From Colletotrichum lupini (lineage: Eukaryota; Ascomycota; Sordariomycetes; Glomerellales; Glomerellaceae), in NCBI RefSeq assembly GCF_023278565.1, contig NC_064673.1:682001-746000 (forward strand): 64,000 nt of DNA, in the 5' to 3' direction. The notes beneath the pieces are model-generated. The model saw only the letters and a program-made list of their open reading frames with translations. It did not search any database and was not told the origin of the DNA. Shown piece by piece: positions 12,000 to 25,028 of the stretch. The position numbers and the translations under genes are program-made. Position 1 is the stretch's first letter; each line of letters begins with the position of its first letter.

Positions 12000-14900
12000 C
12001 TTAAATCGTATATTCTTCGTTAATAGGCCGACGACCTCTTTACGATTAAACTCTTTTAGGGTATGTCTTTTATTATAATAAGCTACTTAGCTTTTAAAGG
12101 CTTATGCCTACGCTCGCGTAGCCTAGGCCCTAATCTCCCTAATTTTCTAAACCCTTTCCCGAACCCCCTAAACTATAGCCTTATAATTAGGTATATATTT
12201 AACGTACCTAGGGTAGTAGCTATATAATACTATATACGGGGATACCTTTATAATAGAGTATTAACTATTATTATATATAAACTTAGCCTCCTCTAGCTAC
12301 GCTACCTATTTATTTAGCGAGCCCTCGGTATAGATCTTTAAATACTTTTTTAATATTTAATAAGTTCGCTCCGTTTAGTTATCCGTTTATAAGTAATACG
12401 TAGTAAATAGTTAGTAACGTATTACCTATTCCTTAGCGAACTCTTCTTAAAATACGCTTATAAAGAGCTTATTTTTATTTATAATAATACCTTTAGGCAT
12501 ACCGAACTTATATTCGACCTCCCGGTATAAGATACTTACTATTTATACTACGTTAAGTATCTTAATAATAGGTAGGAACTTCGCGAACTTTATTATATAA
12601 TAGATAATAACTACGATACTATTATACTTTACGCCGTTATTATAAGCGCTCGGTAATAGCCCCGTAATAAAGTCTATAGATATTTTTTAGAATAGGTATA
12701 AGGGTAGTAGTAGTAACTATAACTACCCGTACGGCTTATATCTTAGGGTTATAACTCCTAAATAATACTTATAATTTTTAACGTATTTTTAGATATCTCG
12801 TTAGATATTTTCTTAATAGAACTTCCTCTAGATTAGCTCGAGAGTTTTCGTAGCTCCTATATAACCTACCCTATAGTCGTCATAGTATTAGTAAAGGATC
12901 TCTATTTAAAGAGACTCTATTTAAGGAATAACGAGTTTTTCTTTAAAAAATAGTATGCCCTATTTATTAAGTAAATATACTCTTAGCTCGCCGGCCGTAG
13001 TGCGAACTCTCGCTAATTATAATATATAGAACTCGTTTTTAGCTTATAGTCCTCTAACGAGCTCCTTAATCTTTAGTAAAAAATAAGAAATAAATACCGT
13101 TTTACCCCTTATAAGCTCCTTTATAACGGGGCGTAGGATATACTATTTTAATATAATAACCCTAGCTCTATCTAACTCCTCTTTATCCTTACCGGACCGT
13201 TAACGAGCGTTTATTAATAACTCTTTTACTTTTTTACTTTAAGTTATTACGGTAATAACTATTACTATTTTATTAGTGCGCCCTATAATACGTTACTAAT
13301 ATAGGGGAGAGGATTCCCCGTCCTTAAAGCTAGCCGATATTTAGCTAGGATCGTAAAGGGAGGCCTTAATTCTTTAAACGTATACTTTAATAATATTATT
13401 TTGTCTTTTTAGGCTAATTATCTTTTACTAAACGTCGGGCAGTAGTTCGCTAATAAGACGTAGTTTCTAGGCTAGCGTAGGGAGGACGTCCTTATAAAGC
13501 ACTTCCCCCTTTATATAATCTAGCCTTTTTAATAAACCGTCCGCCGGGTTCGTTTTCCTTAGCTAGTATTCTAAGTTAAAGTTAAATATTAATAGTTTAT
13601 ATACCTACCTCGCGAGCCTTTTCTAAAGGTCCTGCGCTAGTATACTAATTACTTCTTTAAGTACTTAGTAGTCCGTTAGGACTATAAACTTTTATAAAAG
13701 GCCCTAGAGGTAATAAGCCTAGTACTCTAGCCCTTTTACTATAATAAGCAGTTCTTATTAGCCCGTAGCCTATTACTACTCCGTATTTATAAGCTTTTAT
13801 AACTAATAGGTAACGGGTCGCTATTCTCTATTAGCTTATTATAATAAGATTATTACGATAGCTTTAACTAAAGCGTCGGTTTTTATTTATATAATACGTT
13901 ATAAGTTCTAATACGTAAGTACGGTTACTAAGATAAAAGCGACCTTTAGCTAATTAAACGCCTCGTCTACTTCCTTAGTTTACTAGAAGTCCCTTATCTA
14001 CCCCTTTTCTATTTTTAATAATACTATTATTAGTATAACAATACCCGAGTATTTAGTAATAAACTTCCGATAGAAGTTATAGAACCCTAGGAACACTTAA
14101 ATATCCCTAATAGACTCTAGCGCTTTCTAATTAGCGATCGTTCGTACTCGTAACGAGTTAATCTTAATTCTTTTTAATATAATAATATAACCTAGGAACT
14201 CGACCCTTTTTTAATAGAACGAGTACTTTAATAGTTTAGTAAAAAGCCCGTATAAACGTAGACGTCGGAGGACCTTTTTAATATCCTCCGTATGCTACTC
14301 TTTTATTATTAAGTAGATTATTAGATCGTTTATATATACTATATAGTAAGTATTTAGTAGGTCGGCGAGCGCTTAGTAAATATATACCTAGAACGTCGCG
14401 GGTACGTTCGTTAGCCCGAAAGGTATAATAATATACTTAAAATAACCGTATTAGCTCCGGAACGCTATTTTCTATCGGTTTTCTTTTTTAATTCGGATAC
14501 GGTAATAAGTATCCCTAATATCTATCTTTAAGATCTATTTCGCTCCGCAAAGCCTATCTAGGAGCTCGCTAATAAGTAATAGTAAGTATCGATTCTTTAT
14601 AGTTACCTTATTTAGCCTATAATAATTTATATAGAGGCGTAGCGTACCGTCCTTTTTTAATACGAAGAGGATCGGTACCTTAGCCTTACTAACTAAAAGT
14701 ATAATACGACCGTTCGCTAGGTTCTTAGCGATATATACGCAAAGCTTATTAAGTTATTTTTTACTTAACGAATAGATAGGACTATACGGTAGTTTAGTAC
14801 TTAGAACTAAGTCGATAAAGTATTCTACCCCGCTATATAACTACGGTCCTTTTACTAACTACTCGTTAAACGTCTCTATTTCTAATTAAAGTTCTAGTAA

Positions 14901-16893
14901 TAGACCCCCTCGTAGTTTAGTCTCTATTACCCCCGCGATATTTCTTATAATAGTAATATATAATATATATACCCTCTCGCAATTTTTAACAATATTACGA
15001 GCTATTACCTCTAGTTCGGTAACTAAAATAGGCTTATATAACTATATATTTATCGCTATATTAATATAAATGCCCTCCTAGCCTATTAATAGTCGTAATA
15101 GTAAGAGGTTTACTATTTTTTTATCCTTATTAACTATAGTAAATAGTCGCTAAATCTTCCTTAGCTACTTATAGTAATTAATAAAGAAGAGCGTTAATTA
15201 ATAAGCTTTCCCCTAGCCTACGGCTTTATTTTAAAAGTCCTTTAATGAGGGAGCTATAGTAATAGCCGGGGTTAACCCTAAGTAGGTTACGAGCCTAGTA
15301 CTAATAATATCTATCTTAGAGTATATATTTATATTAACTTTTACTAGCCTTTTAGTAATATTTCGCAGAACTATCGCCCTACCCTTCGTAATTATTTTTA
15401 TTAATACCCTTTTAATACTTAGCATAAGTATATTAAGTATATCGCTTATATTTACTCGTTTTCTAACGAGTCGACCTCTATAACTCTTAGCTCGGTAGTA
15501 ACCTGTTAGACAATTATTAACGTTAGCTTCGATCGGGGGTACGTCGGCTTATCGTCGCCCCTACCTCCCGACTTATTTTTCTAGTACTTACTAGATATAT
15601 AGCCTATTTTATTATATATAAAATACTTAATATTACTTTTACGACGCTTTTATAATAGCTCGGCGCGAGCACTCTTATTATATAGCTTTTATAATATTAC
15701 TCTTAGTAAGTCCTTAGAGCCTAGCCCCTTAGAGCTCTCCCTGCTCTTTTTTTTATAAAAGGGGGATATTTAACGCGGTTACTCTAATAATAGATATAGC
15801 CTCTTTTTACCGTCCTTTTACGACTAGTTACTGCCCTTTTACTAATTTAATAACTATAGTTTATTAGCCTCGTAGGTTATATCGTATACTCTCTTAATTA
15901 AGACCCTATAATAAATTAGATCGTCCTATAGCTAAGATAGCAGTCTAAAAAAGAACTAGTATACCTCTACTTTCGAATTTTTTATATTTTCTATACCTAG
16001 GTTATAATAGATCGCTAACTACTCGGCGAGGAACTAAGTAGGGGTCTAGCCCTTTTTTAGTTTTTTTATCTTTACCTTTCTATAGTATTCCCGTTCCTAA
16101 GTCTCGGGGTCTACGTACTATTAGTAAATAAACGCTAAAAAGTCGCTTTAAGAGAGGGGATCCTAGAAGCTCTTTTTATAATTACGCTATTACGTTTATA
16201 ATAATAAGGATATTTTAAATAGGGCCTATTTAATATACTATTTTATAATACTTTTTATACAAAGCTTATTACTTACTTCTATAATAATAATCTAGTTTAC
16301 TACCTAGGTACTCGTAAACTCTTCTCTAATCGGTTTATAATTATAAAAAAGAGGCTTTTCGTATTCTCGTCGACCTAGACGCGTCGCTAGCCGCTCGGTA
16401 AGCTACTAAACGAGCTCCTTATATTAACGCCGTTCTTAGTTTCGATCTTTAACTATTATTTCTATCGTTTTATAGAAATAGGTTATTATTAGGCCTATAA
16501 GGTCTATTAAACTAGCTATCTTAGTACTACCCGCGCCTTTATACGCGCCTTAACCTCGTACGTCCGGTAATTAGTTACTAATAAACGCCCCGTTTATAAC
16601 GGATAGGGTCTTCGAAGTATTAACGAGGTAACTAGCCCGTAAGGGTAATCTACCCCGATTATCTTCTTTATCTAGCTCTTTTATAAATATTAGTATTTAA
16701 GTAAGACTCGCCCTATAATAAGCTCGTTCTCCCGGACGGAATAGGGTCGAGTAGTCGACTCCGGATAGCTATAGCTCGTTAGTACTAACGGCTCTTTACT
16801 AACGGCTAGGCGTCGTTTCGTTAACGTTCTATTCGTTTTTATAATTTATTATTACTTATATTAGTTACTCCGTAAAAGTAAAAGCTTTAGAAT
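12000..16893 (-). pseudogene. gypsy-1 gag-pol remnant (complete copy, RIP-inactivated)
   Basis: On the minus strand from right to left: a gag region with a decayed CCHC zinc knuckle at about 15584-15640 (reads YFIYNKIGYISSKY, Cys and His replaced by Tyr); a protease-like segment around 15230-15425; reverse transcriptase with the catalytic box at 14313-14339 reading VYINDLIIY, where the first Asp of YIDD has become Asn; and integrase with the motif at 12357-12401 reading TYYL*TDN*TERTY*, the remains of the conserved TAYHPQTDGQTERTNQ type block. All changes are G-to-A or C-to-T. Order RT before integrase places it in Ty3/gypsy. No functional product is possible. Confidence 0.88.
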
Positions 16894-17083
16894 TATAAGA
16901 GATTAGGTTATAAGTACTTAATTAGCGAAGCTATAATATAAGTATAAGTATATTATAAGACTAAAGCTTATAAAGTCCTTTATAAGGGCTCTACTTCTTA
17001 AAAAGTTCTTTTGTAATAAGATCTATATACTAGTCGCTAAGTTATTAGCGTCCTGTCGCTAGCCGTATCCCGAATCTATTATA
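16894..17083 (-). repeat. gypsy-1 middle LTR (190 bp)
   Basis: Same ends and length as the outer LTRs. Its right edge (17083) is fused directly to internal sequence equivalent to about 12545 (shared AGGAACTTCGCGAAC-like stretch), not to a normal internal-domain end. Confidence 0.9.
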
Positions 17084-20000
17084 GTTAAATATTTTAATAA
17101 TACGTAAGAACTTCGCGAACTTTATTATATAATAAATAATAACTACGATACTATTGTACTTTACGCTATTATTATAAGCGCTCGGTAATAGCCCCGTAAT
17201 AAAGTCTATAGATATTTCTTAGAATAGGTATAAGGGTAATAATAATAACTATAGCTACCCGTACGGCTTATATCTTAGGGTTATAACTCCTAAATAATAC
17301 TTATAGTTCTTAACGTATTCTTAGATATTTTATTAAATATTTTCTTAATAAAACTTCTTTTAGATTAGCTCGAGAGTTTTTATAGCTCCTATATAACTTA
17401 CTTTATAGTCGTCGTAGTATTAATAAAGGATCTCTATCCGAAGAGACTTTACCTAAAAAATAACGAGTCTTTTTTTAAAAAATAGTATACCCTATTTGTT
17501 AAGCAAATATACTCTTAGCTCGCTAGCCGTAGTATAAACTCTTATTAATTATAATATATAGAACTCGTTTTTAGCTTATAGTCCTCTAACGAGCTCCTTA
17601 GTCTTTAGCGAGAAATAAGAAGCGAATACCGTTTTGCCCCTTATAAGCTCCTTTATAACGGGGCATAGGATATACTATTCTAATATAATAACCCTAGCTC
17701 TATCTAACTCCTTTTTATCCTTATTAAACCGTTAACGAGCGTTCGCTAATAACTTTCTTACTTTCTTACCTCGAGTTATTACGGTAATAATTATTACTAT
17801 TTTATTAATACGTCTTATAATACGTTATTAATATAAGAGAGAGGATTCCCCGTCCCTAGAACTAGCTAATATTTAGCTAGGATCGCAAAGGGAGGCCTTA
17901 ACTACTTAAATATATACTTTAGTAATATTTTTTTATTTTTTTAAGCTAATTATCTTTCGCTAGACGTCGGGTAGTAGTTCGCTAATAAGATATAACTTCT
18001 AGGCTAGTATAAGGAGGACGTTTTTATAAAGCACTTCTCTTTCTATATAATCTAGCTTTCTAAATAGACCGTCCGCTAGGTTCGTTTTCTCTAGTTAGTA
18101 TTCTAAGTTAAAGTTAAATATTAATAGTTTATATACCTACCTCGCGAGCCTTTTTTAAAAATTATGCGCTAGTGTGCCGATTACTTTTTTAAATACTTAG
18201 TAATCCGTTAGGACTATAAACTTTTATAAAAGGCCCTAGAAATAGTAAGCCTAGTGCTCTAGCCCTTTTACTATAATAAGTAGTTCTTATTAACCCGTGG
18301 CCTATTACTACTCCGTATCCGTAAGCTTCCGTAACTAATAAATAACGGGTCGCTATTCTCTATTAGCCTATTATAATAAAATTACCGCAATAGCTTTAAC
18401 TAAAGCGTCGGTTTTTACTTATATAATACGTTATAGGTTTTAATACGTAAGTACGGTCGCCGAAGTAAAAGCGACCTTTAGCTAATTAAACGCCTCGTTT
18501 ACTTCTTTAGTTTACTAAAAGTCCCTTATCTACCCCTTTTCTATTTTTAATAATACTATTATCGGTATAACAATACCTAAGTATTTAGTAATAAACTTCT
18601 AATAAAAATTATAGAACCCTAGGAATACTTAGATATCCCTAATAGACTCTAGTACCTTTTAATCGGCGATCGTTCGTACTTACGATAAGTTAATCTTAAT
18701 TCTTTTTAATATAATAACATAACCTAGGAACTCGACCCTCTTTTAATAAAACGAGCACTTTAATAGTTTAATAAAAAGCCTATATAAACGCAAACGTTAG
18801 AGGACCTTCTTAATATCCTCTATATACTACTCCTTTATTATTAAATAGATTATTAAATCGTCTATATATACTATATAGTAAGTATTTAGTAGGTTAGCGA
18901 GCGCTCAGTAAATATATACCTAAAACGTCGCGGGTGCGTTCGTTAGCCTAAAAGGCATAATAGTATACTTAAAATAACCATATCGGCTCTAAAACGCTAT
19001 TTTCTATCGGTCTTCTTTTTTAATTCGGATATAGTAATAGGTATCCCTAATATCTATTTTTAAGATCTATTTTGCTCTGCGAAGCCTATTTAAGAGCTTG
19101 CTAATAAGTAGTAATAAGTATCGATTCTTTATAGTTACCCTATTTAGCTTATAATAGTCTATATAAAGGCGCAGCGTGCTATCCTTCTTTAGTATAAAAA
19201 AGATTAGTACCCTAGCTTTACTAACCAAAAGTATAATACGACCGTTCGCTAGGTTCTTAGTAATATATACGCAAAGCTTATTGAGTTATTTTTTACTTAA
19301 CGGATAAATAGGACTATACGGTAGTTTAGTACCTAGAACTAAGTTAATAAAGTATTCTACCCCGCTATATAACTACGGTCCCTTTGCTAATTACTCGTCG
19401 AACGTCTCTATTTCTAATTAAAGTTCTAGTAATAGACCCCCTCGTAGTTTAGTCTTTATTATCCCCACGATACTTCTTATAGTAATAATATATAATATAT
19501 ATACCCTCTCGCAATTCTTAACGATATTACGAGCTATCGCTTCTAGTTCGGCAACTAAGATAGGCTCGTACGACTATATATTCGTTATTATATTAATACG
19601 AATACCCTCTTAGCCCATTAATAATCGTAATAATAAGAGGTCTACTATTCTTTTATCCCTACTAACTACGGCAAATAGTTACTAAATCTTCCTTAGCTAC
19701 TTATAGTAGTTAATAAAAAAGAGCGTTAATTAGTAAGCTTTCCCCTAGCCTACGGCTTTACCCTAGAAGTCCCTTAACGAGGGAGCTATAATAGTAGCCG
19801 GGGTTAACCCTAAGTAGGTTACGAGCCTAGTACTAATAATATCTATCTCGGAATATATATTTATATTAACTTTTACTAGCCTTTTAATAATACCTCGCAG
19901 AACTATTACCCTACCCTTCGTAATTATTCCTATCGGTACTTTTTTAAATACTTAGCGTAAGCGTATTAAGTATATTACTTACGCTTACTCGTTTTTTAAC

Positions 20001-21426
20001 GAGTTAACCTCTATAACTCTTAGCTCGGTAGTAACTTATTAAATAGTTATTAACGTTAGCTTCGATTAGGGGTACGTCGGCTTATTATTACCCCTACCTC
20101 CCGACTTATTCTTTTAGTACTTACTAAATATATAGCCTATTTTATTATACGTAAAGTACTTAATATTATTACTACGACGCTTTTATAATAGCTTAGCGCG
20201 AGTACTCTTATTATATAGCTTTTATAATATTACTCCTAGCGAGTCCCTAGAGCCTAGCCCCTTAAAGTTCTCTTTACTCTTTTTTTTATAAAAGGGGGAT
20301 ATTTAATGTAGTTATTTTAATAACGGATATAGCCTCTTCTTACCGTCCTTTTATAACTAGTCGCTACCCTTTTACTAATTTAACGATTATAATTTATTAG
20401 CTTCGTAAGCTATATTGCGTACTCTCTTAATTAAAACCCTATAACGAATTAGATCGTCCTATAGCTAAGATAGTAATTTAAAAAAGAACTAATATACCTC
20501 TACTTTTAAATTTTCTATATTTTCTATACTTAGGTTATAATAGATCGCTAACTACTTAGTAAAGAACTAAGTAAAGGTCTAGCCCTCTTTTAGCCTCTTT
20601 GTCCTTAGCTCTCTATAATATTCCCGTTCCTAAGTCTTGGGGTCTATGTATTATTAGCAAATAAACGCTAAGAAGTCGCCCTAAGAGAGGGGATCCTAGA
20701 GGCTCTTTTTATAATTATATTATTACGTTTATAGTAATAGGCATATTTTAAATAGGGCCTATTTAATATACTATTTTATAGTACTTTCTATGCGAAGCTT
20801 ATTACTTACCTCTATAATAATAATCTAGTTTACTACCTAAGTACTTATAAACTCTTCTTTAATCGGTTTATAGTTATAAAAAGGAGGCTTTTTATATTCT
20901 CGTCGACTTAGATATATTACTAGCCGCTCGGTAAGCTATTAAACGAGCTCCTTATATTAACGCCGTTCTTAATTTCGATCTTTAACTATTATTTCTATCG
21001 TTTTATAAAAATAGGTTATTATTAGGCTTATGGGGTCTACTAAACTAGCTATCTTAGTACTACCCGCGCCTTTATACGCGCCTTAACCTCGTATATTTAG
21101 TAATTTATCGCTAATAAACGCCCCGTTTATAATAGATAGGGTCTTCGGGGTATTAATAAAGTAACTAGCCCGTAAGGGTAATCTACTCCGATTATCTTCT
21201 TTATCTAGCTCTTTTATAAATACTAGTATTTAAGTAGGACTCGCCCTATAATAAGCTCGTTCTCCCGGACGGAATAGGGTTAAGTAGTCGACTCTAAATA
21301 GCTATAGCTTGTTAGTACTAATAGCTCTTCGCTAATAACTAAGCGTCGTTTCGTTAACGTTCCGTTCGTTTCCGTAATCTATTATTACTTATATTAGTTA
21401 CTTCGTAGAGGTAAAAGCTTTAGAAT
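17084..21426 (-). pseudogene. Second, truncated gag-pol copy of gypsy-1
   Basis: It is a direct repeat of about 12545-16893, carrying gag, protease, RT and the start of integrase but lacking the YHPQTDGQ region and the antisense frame. The RT box at 18845-18871 still reads VYIDDLIIY, so the catalytic Asp pair survived here but not in the first copy. Other stops and Tyr replacements show it is also RIP-mutated. Confidence 0.85.
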
Positions 21427-21616
21427 TATAAGAGATTAGGCTATAAGTACTTAACTAGCGAGGCTATAATAAAGGTATAGGTATATTATAAGACTAAAGC
21501 TTATAGAGTCCTTCGTAAGGGCTCTGCTTTTTAAAAAGTTCTTTTATAATAAGATCCGTATACTAGTTGCTAAGTTATCGGCGTCCTATCGCCGGCCGTA
21601 TCCCAAATCTATTATA
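21427..21616 (-). repeat. gypsy-1 right LTR (190 bp)
   Basis: Begins TATAAGAGATTAGGC and ends CAAATCTATTATA, followed by the duplication ATTAT that matches the one left of 9018. Confidence 0.9.
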
Positions 21617-22255
21617 ATTATTTCTAATATTATTTAAAATTACTCGCTATTTAAACTAAATAAATTTACTAAATAAACTTATTAAACGAACTTATTAATA
21701 TATAAACTATTACTTTATTAAGAACCTCTTAGTATATAGTTAATAATTAGCGGGCTAGGACTAAAAATACCCCTTAATAAGTCCCCCTTTCTAGGGCTCA
21801 ATAGATTCTTAGGCCCCCTCGACGCCCTAGCTATTATAACTAATATAAATATACTTAAGAAGTAATATAATACCTTTTAATAATATAGAATTTAGCTAGG
21901 TAATAATATAAATACTATAAATAGCTAGGTTAATATAGACGTTAAGATTTAATATATTAACATTAACTTAGAAATTATATTTTATAGAGCTGAAAATCCC
22001 TTTAATATAAGCTATATTATAGATATAAAGAAATATATAAGGGGTTCTTTAACCCTTAATAACAATATTACGGCTAGCTAGTCGTAATAAGTATATTAGT
22101 AGAAGTTAAGGCTACGAGTACTAAGTATATAGTATTATAGTTATAAATAGCTTCCCTAAAGCTATATTTATAAGTTATAAAATAAGTAAAGCTTTAGTAA
22201 TTAATTATAGTCTTATTAAAAGGGGTTCTTAGTAAAAATAGCTAAAAGCGATTGT

Positions 22256-23474
22256 TTATTTTTTATTTTTACCTTTACTAACTACTCGGGCAATTCTTAA
22301 TATCGGTTATATAGTATTAATATATAGTATTAATAAATACTTATACTATCTTATTAAACAATTTTTTTAGATTTTCTACCTTTTTAAACTTTCCCTCTTA
22401 TAAAGTTTATAATTATAGATTAATAATAATATTAAGTACTTAACGCTACTATTTTATAAGCCGCCTACTTAGCTAAGTTTATTACCCTCTAAGTAATAAT
22501 AGCTTATAATAGTATAATATTAGAGATACCCTTATTACCGTTATTAAATATAATACTAACTTTTTTATTATTAATATTTATTACGCTTTTAACTTTAACT
22601 CGTATATATATATATATATTCGTATCCATAGTTATGAACTTTGTAAGAGGGAAAGTTAAAAAGGTAGAAAATCTAAAAAAAAATAGTCTATTGAGACAGT
22701 GGGAGTATCTATTAATACCGTGTATTAATACCGTGTAAACGACATCGAGAATCGCCCGAGCAGCTAGCAAAGGCAGAATACAAAAAAAAAATATATTCGT
22801 TACCTCGTTTCCTTTATTAAAATTAAAAAACGCTACTTCCCTTATTATTTATTATTATTATACTATTACTATTATTATTACTATTATTATTAAATTATCT
22901 ACTTACTCTTAAATATATATTATTAAAATACTAAAATACTAACTTATTAATTTATAGGGATACCTTAAGGGCTAGAAGTTCGATCTTATAAGTATTATAT
23001 TAAAAAACCCCGAACTATAATAAGGTCGTTTTAAAGAATACGGATTAGATATTATTAACTTAAAGATCTAAAATATATATATTAATATAAGTATTGCCCT
23101 TATCAATACTTTATTAATATAATATAGTAGTTTTGAAATACCTAACTAATTCCTAAATATTATTAATACTTTAGAATTGCTATATAAAAATAAATTAAAA
23201 AAGATTAAGAAAGAATCTAGTGCTATTAAAAAAAGTAAAAAGTAGGGGGTAGTTTTTAGCTATTTAAAGGGTAATTAATATATTATAGTAGCGGGGTCGT
23301 TAATATCTTAAGTTTAGTTAGTATTAATAATTAGTAACGGCTACGGCTAGCTATAGTTAGTTATAAAGTTTTATTAAAGTACGTAATAAAAATACTTAAT
23401 ATTAACTTTAATAGATTAGCTTACTTATAAAAGTAAAGATGGCCCTTAATAAGGCGGACCGGACCCCAAAGGGG
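22256..23474 (-). mobile_element. Family A copy A4 containing a nested short copy
   Basis: Flanked by TAAAAGCGATTGT (22243-22255) and TAAAAGCGATTAT (23475-23487). The inverted head near 23455-23474 is well kept. Without the nested short copy it is about 1.04 kb. Confidence 0.85.
22624..22790 (+). mobile_element. Short family A copy, 167 bp, little affected by RIP
   Basis: Starts ATCCATAGTTATGAACTTTG and ends GGCAGAATACAAAAAAAAA. The duplication ATATATTCGT lies at 22614-22623 and 22791-22800. It keeps many CA/TG dinucleotides, unlike its surroundings. Confidence 0.85.
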
Positions 23475-23744
23475 TAAAAGCGATTATAAAATCTAATATT
23501 AAGTTAATTGTTAAAAAAGCTATAAAACTCTATTTTTTAGCCTAGCTTAAGTTTATATTATATATAAGTCCGCCCGTAAATATATTCTTTATTAATAACT
23601 ACTCTTATTTAATAAGTAATTACTTAGTAAATATTAGTAAGCGCTTATTTAGAATAATTATAATAATTACCTTATTATATAATTATTATTTCTTACCATA
23701 CGTAACTTATTTATAGTTTTTTTATTTTATTAAAGTTATTTTAT

Positions 23745-23934
23745 TATAAGAAATTAGGCTATAAGTACTTAATTAGCGAGGCTATAATATAAGTATAGGT
23801 ATATCATAAAACTAAAGCTTATAGAGTCCTTTATATAAGCTCTACTTTTTAAAAAGTTCTTTTATAATATAATCCGTATACCGGTTACTCAGTTATTAGC
23901 GTCCTATTACCGGCCGTATCCCGAATCTATTATA
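23745..23934 (+). repeat. Solo LTR of gypsy-1 (190 bp)
   Basis: Same termini and length as the gypsy-1 LTRs, with the 5-bp duplication TTTAT on both sides (23740-23744, 23935-23939). No internal region, so it arose by LTR-LTR recombination. It lies inside the family G LTR-like region. Strand given is arbitrary: the same orientation on the plus strand as the three other LTRs. Confidence 0.9.
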
Positions 23935-23973
23935 TTTATATTCTTATATTTTTATATATATAGTATATCGTAG

Positions 23974-25028
23974 CCCTTTGGGGTCCGGTCCGCCTTATTA
24001 GGGGCCATCTTTGCCTTTATGGGCAAGCTAGTCTATTAGGGTTAATATCGAGTTTTTATTACGTACTTTAATAAGACTTTATAACTAACTATAGCCGGCC
24101 GTAGCTATTACTAATAGCTATTAATACTAACTAAACTTAAAATACTAATAACCCCGCTACCATAGTATATTAATTACCTTCTTAATAGCTAAATACTACC
24201 CCTTACTTTCTCTTTTTATCTTATTTAATAATAACCTCTCCTTAATATTACTATTTAATATACTTAACTACGCTCTTTTTAAGCTCTTAATTATATTATT
24301 AAATCTAGGCTTATTTATATTACTCCGTTATATTAAAAGGGTACTAATAAGGGCGACGCTTATTATAATATATTTATCTATTTTTTATAAGTTAATATTA
24401 CGAATATAGTATTTATTAAGGCAGTCTCTTTATAGCTCGGGGTCGTTTAATATAATATTTATAAGATCGAATAACTTCTAGTTATTAAAAAAGCCCTAAG
24501 GGTCGATAAGTTAGCGTCTTAGTATTTTAATAAAGTGTACTTAAGGTAGATAGTTAAATAGTAATAGCGATAGTAATAGCGCGATAGCGATAGATAGCGA
24601 GGGAAGCGTTTTTAACTTTAATAAAGGAAACGAGGTAACGAATGTGTATGTGTGTGCGAGTTGAAGTTGAAAGTGTTAGGGCAGACATCCTAATACTGCC
24701 ATGGCTTATAGAGGTCGGTATTATTCTTAATAGCGGCGACGAGGGCATCTCCAATACTATACTATTATAAGCTGTTATTACCTAGAAGGGTAGCTAACTT
24801 AGCCAGGTGCGCGGGCTCATAAGGTAGTGGCGTCGGGTGCCTAACATCGCCGTTAAGGATCCGTAGTTATAAACTTTATAGGAGGGAAAGATAAAAAGGA
24901 GGAAGGAAATTAAAAAAAAAATTAGTTTACTGAGATAGTATAAGTATTTACTAATACCGTATATTAATACCGTGTAAAGGATATTAAGAACCGCCCGAGT
25001 AGCTAGTAAAGGTAAAATACTAAAATAA
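23974..25028 (+). mobile_element. Family A full-length copy A5 (best preserved)
   Basis: Flanked by the perfect 14-bp duplication ATAGTATATCGTAG (23960-23973, 25029-25042), 1055 bp. The region 24600-24860 keeps normal CA/TG content and is the best guide to the ancestral sequence. Open frames here are short and not supported as genes. Confidence 0.9.

Larger units (their letters stand above)
9018..21616 (-). mobile_element. gypsy-1: Ty3/gypsy composite LTR retrotransposon with three LTRs
   Basis: LTRs of 190 bp lie at 9018-9207, 16894-17083 and 21427-21616. The outer pair is flanked by the same 5-bp duplication ATTAT (9013-9017, 21617-21621), so the whole composite behaves as one insertion into copy C1. 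Coding sense is minus: the right LTR is the 5' LTR. Reading leftwards: a gag-pol copy cut short within integrase (21426 to 17084), the middle LTR, a complete internal region (16893 to 9208), and the left LTR. The order gag, RT, integrase defines Ty3/gypsy. All frames are broken by RIP. Confidence 0.9.
8644..22061 (+). mobile_element. Family C copy C1, split by the gypsy-1 composite
   Basis: C1 starts AGTGGTTTTTTTCCGGC at 8644, runs to 9012/9017, is interrupted by the 12.6 kb gypsy-1 insertion, and resumes at 21617. It stops near 22061 where the LTR-like region of family G begins, so its far end is missing. Non-coding. Confidence 0.75.

Noticed and set aside
15231..15425. 64-codon open frame on the minus strand as a gene
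   Set aside because: It lies in the protease region of the decayed gypsy-1 gag-pol and is only a stretch that escaped stops.
16894..17083. Middle LTR as an independent solo-LTR insertion
   Set aside because: Its two sides carry different gypsy-1 internal ends and no 5-bp duplication, unlike the true solo LTR at 23745-23934.
22504..22770. 88-codon minus-strand open frame
   Set aside because: It spans a nested short A copy and the surrounding A4 element; no protein features.
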